Below, one piece after another: positions 54,681 through 64,000 of a stretch of DNA of 64,000 nucleotides (positions are counted from its first letter, which is position 1; every line of letters begins with the position of its first letter). The notes beneath the pieces were generated by a model. That model ran no database searches. It was not told the origin of the DNA and was given only the letters and a program-made list of their open reading frames with translations. Location of the stretch: the NCBI RefSeq assembly GCF_048771995.1, contig NC_133043.1, positions 9,752,501-9,816,500 of the forward strand, in the 5' to 3' direction. The stretch comes from Taeniopygia guttata. Lineage: Eukaryota > Chordata > Aves > Passeriformes > Estrildidae. A program made the translations under genes and the position numbers.

Positions 54681-57600
54681 CTGGAAACAAAAAGGGAAAT
54701 TGGCACACCGAAAGAGATCATATACTGAATTTGGTGAAAATTGCTCCTTTGTGAGGAGCTTTCCTGTAGTAATATGATAAACTTCTAGAAGAGCAAAATA
54801 TATAGCATTAATTGCTTTTGGAGATCACCATCTGCAGTCTGCTTCCTCTCTCTCTTGTCATTAAAAATGGTAATAGCCAAGGACTGTGCTTGTCGAATAT
54901 TCATGCAAAAAAAATCACTTTAGGAAAATGCAGATGTTGTGTGGTTTTAGAGCATTCTTCACTCCAACTTTACATATGAATGAAGGTAAAAAATATCTTG
55001 TGATTGCTTTGTATCTGTGCTTTCTTTTGGAATGCCAAAGCCATGAAGTTCCATTTAAAATGAAGTTATTTGCTTAAAATTCTCATGTGGATATGAATGA
55101 GGGGACTGGAATCAGCAGCATGCTTCTATACAGACGATTGGTTTTGCACTGGACAGGTAGTTAATGGTGTTCTAATTTACATTTTCTGTTGCTTCCCACA
55201 TGATTCACCTGCATTCCAATAAGTCACAAGGATACTGGGCTGAACCTCTTTGCCACCAGAAGGTGTCTGTGGATCCAGTGTAGCCTACGAGGATCCCTCA
55301 TGGGATTTTTGTCCACTCATGGCAGAACCAAACCTGTACTTTGCCATCCCCCCAAAAAATCCTGTTTAGGAGGAGGGCAGGCCTCTAAGGATGATGTGAC
55401 CCTATTTCACAAAAAAACAAAGTGTTTATTTGAAGGGAGAGGTTCCCAGGGCTTTCTCTGGGGGTCTGGATTTTGCTTTCCTGTCCTGACTCAGCTCCCT
55501 GCTTGCCTGTGCCTGGAAGCTGTGTGTATCTGGTTACACAGACACATTGAATTTTTTTGTTCCTTGTTTAATATATGGGACAAAGGAACGTGTGACTGCG
55601 TGGCTGTTGTCTGCCAGCTGGTGAAATTCAGGTAGAAACTGGGAAGGGGTTCCATGTTTTGGATATTGAAAACCCCTCTTGCTGCAGCCACCTCCTTGGA
55701 GAGGTGAATCCCTCCTTAGAAAGCTGGAGTTCCTAAAACTGGAAATGAAAAACCCTTGTGTACATTCTGACCCTCTTTGTCCTGGAGAGTGCTCATTATT
55801 CCCATCTTCTAAAGAAACAAAACACTGCTTTCATGTCCCCTTTCATGCAGAAACGTGGCTCTGTGGAGGGCAGCCCTGTTTCTCAGCGCCATTCAAAGTG
55901 TTTGGCATTACAGATTATACTGATGTTTAGCACCAGCCCCTGCAGCTGGGTTTACTAAAAATAGCCTTGGAGGGAATTCAGTGAGGAAAAAGTCAAACTG
56001 TATAGAAGGATTTTATGTCTTTTTAAGGGCTAAACTAAAGTTAAATTTCAGCCTCTCTCTCTCAGTAATGTGTATTATTGAGTGCTCTGTGGAAATGGTG
56101 TCAAGCCTCTGGGTGCTATCAGCTAGTGATTCCTACCCAGCTTTGTGTCAGCCTCTTCCAGCTGGGTGGGATGGTGTATTTACTGAAGTGGAGGAAAAAA
56201 AATCCCAAGACAATAGAGAAAAATTGCCATGAAAGGATCATCACTGCATCCTTAGGAGTTGTAGAGTCAGACCTTTCCCTACCTGAGGCTTCCTTTGCTG
56301 TCTCCAAGCAGTTTCCTCATCCTTCTCCACTGTATTGGTGAGAGTTGTGCTCCTTTGTCCATCCCTGCAGTGTGTAATCAGCAGCAGCATCACCTTGGAA
56401 AGCCCTGAGGTGTAGAGAGAACTTTAGTGGATTCTGTTTTTCTTAAACAGAAACCTCCTGGAAGATGAGTAGGTAGGATCTAAGCTTCTCTCTGGAATTT
56501 TTCTAGCTGCTGTTAGACAGCTTTTTGTTAGCTGTTGGTGATGGGATTCAGGGAGGTTCTGCATCTAATGAGTTTTTCTATTTGGTAAATGGGAGATTGC
56601 AACAGTAGCTCTGTTTGGGTTGTGAGTACTCACAGCCTCTTCTAACACAATGCATCCAAGGCAAATTGTTTGGAGGGAAATGGTTCTTGCATTCCACAAT
56701 ACTTGTAATATTTTAAGTGTGATGACCCCACTGCTTTTGTTATGTGGGAGATCCACATTCCAGTCATAATGCTGAATAAAACAAGCTGTGGAAACTGCCC
56801 ATGCTCTTTAATTCCAAGGAAATGTCTCAGAATCAGACTACAAACGACATGATTGTGTTTTTGGTGTTAAATCCTCTCTGGATCAATTGCATTGATTTCA
56901 TTAAAGTACAAGCCTGGCTGTTCAGTACAATATCTATTTGATTATGTTTTGTTGTTGCTCTATAGAGTTATATCGGCTATTCAGGCATTTCCTCAAAAGA
57001 TAATGTTACTCCTCATTTTCTGTTTGATACAAATCACTGTGGTATGTGAATTATAATTGCATGAAACATTCAGAAGGATTACTTTACCTGAAGATGTCTC
57101 ATGAGTGGCCAGTAACTCTTTTATTTTTGTCCTTTGATGAAATAGCAATTTATTTATTTGGGTATCTGAGGGATTGATTTAGAAGTAGCATGCAGACAAG
57201 AAAGAGCATATTTCCCTCTTGACTTTTGAGGGGAATTGGTGTAAACAAGTAAGCTGGGGAGGTCTCTCAGGGTTTGGTGCAATGCAAAGTCAGGGTTGTG
57301 CATTGAGCAGAAGGAAGGTTCTGTGTTCATTGTGTGAGAAATGTAGGATAAAGCTCAGGTTTGGGCCTTAATGAAGTTCTTACTCTTGATTTCATTGGAC
57401 AGATACAGAGGCCAACAGGGCTCTTGCTTTCAGTGGGAGCAGAATTCGACATATGAATTACATTTTCAGCTCTAAGGACCTAATTCTTCAAAGAGTTTAA
57501 AAGCTGAGGTGAGAGCTGGCATATTCATTGCAAAGGTCTGGTTTTGTGGAGTCCATTAACACAGTTGGAAGGCAATGATAATGCTATTAAATGAGTAGAT

Positions 57601-60600
57601 TTGAAAATGCTTGGGAAAATTGTCTTGTTAACAGGAACCAATGAGCTGGTAATCTGAAATTAGACCAGTGGGACTTATTATACTTTAGAGATACTTGGAG
57701 CTAGAAGCAGAAGGCTCAAGATTTCAAGCACAGATAATAGATATTTTTAAATTCCGGGTGAAATTGAGAAAGCGTGATTACATGTTTTCTTTTAATATAT
57801 CTCAACTTGCAAAAGTCCCTAGTTCTGTAAGACCAAAATGAAAATAGCAATCTTGACCTCAAAGATTTCATAGCCAAGCATAAAGGAGCTTTGGCACTGG
57901 GTGATGTTTGAAAGAGATTATTGCAGGAGTTCCCTGATTTTTTTTTTTGTCTGTCAGACATGGTACCTCCATAAATGCTTTTTCCAGGGAAGATCTGGTC
58001 TTTGCTGGTGGAATATTCTGCAAGTATGTTGGTTTAAAAAAATAAATTCAGAACTATGTGAGATCTAGAAGTTGTCACTAATATATTGCACATTAGTGCA
58101 ACTTAATGCTTTAGAATTGTGCAGAAATAATGGGGAAATGTACTGATTTTATATAAGTGTTTCATGAAGAGAGAATCTAAAAAAATCTGATTTAGTTGAT
58201 TTATGTTTTTTTATTAATGGCATTTCATAAATGAGTAAATTTGGCCAAGGACAAATGGGTAAAAAACCAGAAAATCAGCAATAAATACATTATCATTTTT
58301 GTAGGGCTAGGGACCAGTTCAGCACTGGTTTTCTGAACAAAAATAAACAATTTTCTTAATTACAGAGAATGTTTGATGTTAAATGAAAAATTCAAATAAA
58401 AGGGACATGGATAATCTGCATGATTATATTGATAGGGTATTGTTATAACACACCTGAATAATGAACATATGATGCCATATGCTCCTAGCTAATTAATATT
58501 CTTATCGGCTTAATGAGATTTGATCTTAAATGGATAAAAACTCAGCATAATTTAACAATATTTTAATAATTTAAATATGATTTATTTAGATTTAAATTCT
58601 GAGGAAAGGGAAGTTATGAACAGTGATGCTTCAGGCATGAAGTAGACAGGCAATGCAAGGTTTAAGGGTGGGTGAGTGTTTTACATTCAGCTCTGACCTG
58701 GCTGCTCCTCTGAACCACAAAGGCAATTCTGGCCTTCCAAAACCTCTTGTAAGATCTTGGCACAACATTGCACCTACAGGGACTTTGGCAAAATGAAGTA
58801 TTTTTGGACTTGTGGGAAGGAATTGCTACCTGGAAGGAAACAGGACTGTAATTTCTTCTCATGGAGCTGCCTCGTACCTTTCTGCTATAGGAATTATTCT
58901 GTGTTTTTCCTAAATCTCACTAGATAAAGCTGTAAATCTTCTCAGTGCAATTTCAGACTTTCATGTAATAACACATGCAGCAAATCTATAATTTAATTTA
59001 TGTACCTGTGGAGGTCGTTAAGCAAGATAAACCCTCACATATTAAAATCATAATAGAATTTATGCAAATCCCTATTTCCTGCCTGAAATAGTGGCTAGTA
59101 TTTGTCAAACCACTTTTTCTTTCCTTAACACTAGCTCTGTGTTGCTGCTGTTTTTCATTTTGTTGTTTTAAACCAAAGTAGGAATCAAAAATAATTTCAA
59201 ACTGATTTGATGCTTAATTTTTCATGTAAAAAACCCTCACAAAACAACAACACCAAATCCTATTGTATGAAAACAGTAATTCTCAAAGCAACAGCCTGAG
59301 CCTGAATTGTGCACTCTGGTTTAGGATGTTATGTCTTTATTATACTAATGGAAGAATAATGATGTTTTGGCTGGGGAAATGCTTATATGGCCTTATCCTA
59401 GGCTTTGCATCCTTCCCCTTTTCTTTGCTTATGCACATTTTAAGACTGGGTTATTTTCCCCTTTTTGGGGAGGAGGAAAACTCTTTCTCTGATGTTGTTT
59501 CCCTGGATATAATAGTAGGAATGGCTTCCCAATTACCTTTTTTTTTCCCCTACCAAAGTGAAAATTCAGATAGTGAGCCCAGTGGTGTAAGTGCAGTGTC
59601 ACGTTGAGATCCTATTCCCAAGATCCCAAAATCCTGGTAGTTTCTGACACATGGGATGAAATATTTGGTGAGAAGGATCTTTTAATAACAGGGAATGCAT
59701 GGAAGTGCTTTATTTTCTGTTTCCTGTAGTTCTGCTTTGTGATTATCAGTCATGGCTTGTGTGAATGCAATTTCTTACATCTGATTTGTGAGCTGTGGTC
59801 TCCTTAATCATGGCTAATGTCAAATACTCACTCTTTTGTAGCATGATCTCTAAAATAATGGGATTTTTTTGCTCTAGAGATTATCTAATTCATTCTTTTC
59901 ACTGTAGCCAGGATGTGTGGGAGTTTGCTTTGGGTATTGCTTTACAGTTCTGCACTAAATTGGCATGTGTTTATCTTTTTTCCCCCTTGAATTTATAATC
60001 TTTCAGTCTTTAACAATTGTTCTGTTATATTTACCAAACTTTGAAGGGCTCAGTTTCCTGTGAAGGTAGAAGAGTTAAGTTCATCTTTTCTGTACATAAA
60101 GAAGTTTTTAACAGGGAAATGCCCTCTGGAGTGCTGCTCTGCCTGTTTTGTTTCTGAAAAGCAGTAACTACTTTAGGGATTCTATAAGCTTCTGATTTAA
60201 TTTCTGGATTTTCATTGTAAGCGGGGGATGAACAAAACAAAAAATGGGTCAAGCTTCGGAGAAATTCAAACCTAGATTTGCTGAAGAAAATTCTGCTTTG
60301 TTCTGTGCATAGTTCCTGCTGCTCTGCCCCAGGATTTATGCCCATGTGAAGAGTGGGGTGGAATTGGAACGCTGAAATTTTTGAGGTTTACCTGTATTTC
60401 CATAAGCATTTCTGGTACTCAGCCCGCCTTATCGCTGAAATGTCAGTGATTTATTTTTTTATTTTAATCACATTTTAAAAGGTGACTCATTGTGAATGCT
60501 TTTATTGTATGTTGGGCTAGGAAGGACAGATAATGGAGTTTTGATAACTAAATCAGAAAATAGAAGAGATCTCATTATTGCAGGAGCTGAAAAGTTAAGA

Positions 60601-63600
60601 TATTTATTAAAGTTCTGACAATTGTGACAGTCATCCTTGCCTGCAAATGTCAGTGCATTGTAAACTTCCATAGCTTCCTCCCTGTTTCTCAGGCTTGTCA
60701 ATCACTGCAATTATCACATAAATCAAAAGTCACAACATAAACTTTCTTCACTTCCCTGCTGCATCATTTTTAGTCTTAACTAAAAATGGTAATTTGATCA
60801 GAAATTTCTGCCTTTTTGCTTGAAATTCTAAAACAGATCAGTAATATCAGTGACTTGAAAGATCTAGGTTTGCTTTAGCAGAGTCTCCTTGCTGCCCTTA
60901 AGTCCCAGCTTTACTTGCTCTTCTTTTAGTCCTCCTACAAACCTGAGCAGATCCATGGTGTCTCTGTTCTTGATGAACCATCTGAAACTGTGAAATTTGG
61001 AGAATCTGTAAGTGCTGGGAAAATTAATTTCTCTAATAAATATTTCTGCTAAACTTTATGCCACTGTACTACTGATTATTTATACCTAATGTAACAAACG
61101 GATGTTTTATGAGGCTGAAGGGATTCCCAGGAAGTAGCATCACCTGACTCACCAGAAATGTGGATCTTATTGATGCACCATATGGGAAAAAGGTATTCTC
61201 AAATGCTACCAAAATAAAGACTCAAATATGGCTTTCATGTTTTCTCTCATCCACTCTTATTATTGAAGTTTTTAATTTGCTTTCTGTGTCCAGCTGACTG
61301 AACTGAAGTCACGTTTCCTATTTAGAGAGTATCAAGCAATCCTGCTCATACTCAGGCTCTTCTAAACCAATACACAACATGTTTTGTTTCCTGCCTAGAT
61401 TATTTTTTTATGTTCTGTAAGTTAAACAAATGTTAAGTGCTTTGAGAGGATGATTAAACAGACCGTTTTAGTAAATGACTCTGACCTTGTCATTTACTTT
61501 TAAAATCAGGCTTTACATCCAGACTGCATTCTTGTTCCATTTCACTGAGGATGTTCTCAATTTGCAGGCTGTGCAGATGTTTGTTTTAAGATTTTCCAGC
61601 AGTTTGAAAGCTGTGTGTAAATTGCTGCCTGTGGAGGAAAAAGATTAAAAAAAAAAAAAAAAAGAGGGAATGAATACTTTTAGGAAAGTGGATCATTGCC
61701 ATAGGTGCATATTGGAACAGCAGTGGCAATTGTGTGGTTCTTTCCCACAATTATTTAAATTTTAATTTTCTTATTTTTATTCCTAAATTAGAATTGAAGC
61801 TGTAGAGGTGAGGAAGAGGAAATGTGCCCACTTTCTGCAAAGCTGTCCATACCCTGAATGTTGAGGTGTTTTTCTTTGTAAAGAGCTGCAATATAACTTC
61901 TAACTTTACTAATTGTATTTTGGCTTGAGGTAGAAGAGCACACTTCCAAAATACGCCATTTCCATAAATACACAGAAAAGATATTTTTATAGTACATTTC
62001 CAATGTGATTTACCATCCCATATGTCATCTGTTAACGTGGCAGTGGCAGCATTTAGTGAAAATAGCAACAGCGTAGAAGTTTTAGGCTTTCCAGAACTTC
62101 TCAGTGTTACATCTTCTTTTTGGTGTGTTTGTGTTTGTGTTTGGTTTTCATTTTTATTTTCCTCTTGGACTTACCACAAAATATTAGATCATTTTGTGCT
62201 GAAGGGTTTGCTTGCTCCTGTGAGCCCTCATCACTCTTGGTGTTGATCCAGTGTGTTGTAATTTATTTTTCTCAGACTTGGAGAAGTACTTTCTGTGCTA
62301 TCCAATAGATCAGTCGGATCTGATTGATGAAGATTCTAGTCCTAAAGGTTGTCTTTGGTGGTTTAAAGGACACTTAAAACTTGGAACAAGTCTTAAATAT
62401 GTGTTCTGGGGCGTTATGTAAGAGCAAAATAAGAGCAAGCAGTGGTGCCTGGCCAAGATTTACCATTAAACTTTTTCCTTTCTGCCTTTTATTTTAAGTC
62501 CATATTCACCGTCATCTATGCATCCCAAAATTTGGATTTCACAATAAAATAGATTGTCATCATAACCAAAAGCATGTGATATAACTGTTCATTTTTTCTT
62601 TCCTTTTTGTCTGTACTTGCTACTACTGCTGTATGAAAATGTTCTGTCTAAATCAGCTGGAGCTGGAATGGAAATAGCTCCCTTTCTCTGCAGCCATTGT
62701 AATAATAATAATAAAAAAGATATCTATAAATTTTTTTTTTTTGAACAGCACTGTAATGCATATAGCTTAAAATATTTGAAATCATGTGATGGGCTCTATG
62801 TGTAGTCAAAGCCATGAGGAAGACTTTAAAATAATGCCAAAAGGAGCACTGTATCTTCATAAAGGCTTTTTGTTAGAATTTATATATTTAAAATATGCTT
62901 TTGGACATATGTTGATGTAGTCTTTATTAGGCTGGCAGCCTATTTTACCTTCAAATCTGTACTGTAGATTAATACTGAGCGTGGCACAAGTGTAAAGAGA
63001 ATTACTTACCTGTTTGTGAGTGCCCAGAGGCTGAGCAGAGTTTGGTGGAGCCCCACGTGCAGAGCAGGGCCTGCAGGCAGCAGGTGATTTCCCAGAGTAT
63101 TTTTACCTTGTGCCCTCTGCAGAGCCAGGAGGGTTTGAGAGGCTCCACTGAGGAACAATTTCCAAAGCTGTGTACAATGCTCTCCTTATCTCCTGCTGCT
63201 GGGAGCACTGTTGGTGTGGAGTAAAATTTACAATTCCTACGAGCTCGAGGCTTTCTGGCTCTGCAGCAGTGCTCAGGAATGCTGCTGTTGCTGCCACTTG
63301 CCAGCAAAATGGCAAATGTCCTGGAAGTGAGTTTCATTTAGGTGCTGCAGGACTTATCCTTTGTCCTGTCTGCATTTTTATTAATTTGTAAAGCTGACTG
63401 GAATTTTAAAGAGAGGAGAAGTCCTCATTTGAAAGAAGAAGTGTCTGTTTTAATTCACCCTTTATTTTTTGGAAAGCATTAGTTGCAATTAAGGACTCTC
63501 CAACCAACTAAATTAAATAATCTGGCTGGAACTCCAGAGGTAATTACTACCAGCGTTCATTATTTTTCAAACTTCCTTCAAAAATTTCTTAAAATAAAAA

Positions 63601-64000
63601 TTTCTTATTTATTTTTCTGAGGGGCTCTGCTTTCTTCAGTGAGTAAACACATTATAGAAGCCTTTTGAATAAATAGTTTAATATTTTAAACTCCATGGCT
63701 GCTTTTCATGTTATTTGCTGACCACTTCAGTCAAAATTAATTAGAATTTCTTCCTGAGCCTAGAAATCTAAGTGCCTTTTTGGTAACATCTTGTTCTACA
63801 GCTAAATTATAACTTCAGTTCTTATTACAATTAGCTTCATCTGATTTTAAGAATGTTGAACCATTAGAAATGCTCCAATAGCTTAGAAGATTATGTAGCA
63901 TATAAGCCAGCTGGCAAACCCTAAAAAAGGAGTATCTGTTGTGATGGTCTTAGAAACAGCAGAGTCCCTCTCTTGTATTTGGGTGCATTTTTAGGGTTCT
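54681..64000. other. AT-rich gene-poor stretch
   Basis: No recognised gene. Features are limited to A/T homopolymers (A run at 61648-61663), an octamer ATGCAAAT at 59062-59069, and AT-rich segments with many TAAT cores (58480-58610). One candidate exon at 60930-61007 is described in findings. In mammals the neighbour on this side is CA10; none of its exons was seen. Confidence 0.5.

Noticed and set aside
63002-63337. 111-codon minus-strand open frame ending at a GTAAGT-like donor
   Set aside because: No recognisable domain, no acceptor or partner exon, and the overlapping plus-strand frames are equally open.
36200-64000. CA10 exons or other conserved protein-coding exons
   Set aside because: No carbonic anhydrase-related motif was found on either strand.
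1-64000. CRISPR arrays, bacterial operons, tRNA or rRNA genes
   Set aside because: The window is vertebrate nuclear DNA; no spaced palindromic repeat array, tRNA cloverleaf or rRNA sequence was noticed.

Overview
The window is vertebrate nuclear DNA and almost certainly avian, probably a songbird. It has long introns, GT-AG splice sites, several CR1 LINE tails, avian-type LTR fragments, and the gene pair MBTD1/UTP18. Assignments rest on reading exons, splice phases and remembered family features; nothing was searched or aligned by computer.

Layout. (1) 1-12,877, minus strand: the 5' part of MBTD1, a Polycomb-family MBT-repeat protein. Five coding exons (186 codons) are visible, ending with the segment before the first MBT repeat; the rest lies off the left edge. 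(2) About 12,590-13,870: a CpG-rich block that serves as a head-to-head promoter, with E-boxes and a CCAAT box. (3) 13,507-21,338, plus strand: complete UTP18, a small-subunit processome WD40 protein, in 13 coding exons (569 codons). Its N terminus carries a duplicated basic 27-codon module. (4) 24,726-36,185, plus strand: a butyrophilin-like gene with signal peptide, IgV, IgC, transmembrane segment, eight coiled-coil exons, a 27-nt exon and a PRY-SPRY (B30.2) exon. Both Ig exons are broken. Every other exon is open and all share phase 1, so joining the signal exon directly to the transmembrane exon keeps a 673-residue frame. (5) 36,200-64,000: a gene-poor, AT-rich stretch with a decayed retroviral gag fragment, LTR pieces (one solo LTR with a perfect 6-bp target duplication), CR1 debris and a 20-bp minisatellite. 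In mammals the next gene beyond UTP18 is CA10; none of its exons was recognised here.

The most unusual feature is the butyrophilin-like gene. Its cytoplasmic stalk has been built by repeated duplication of 150-170-nt coiled-coil exons together with their introns, the latest three as ~0.9-kb near-identical tandem units. Meanwhile the extracellular Ig part has decayed. It may be a pseudogene caught early, or a receptor turned into an Ig-less coiled-coil/SPRY membrane protein.
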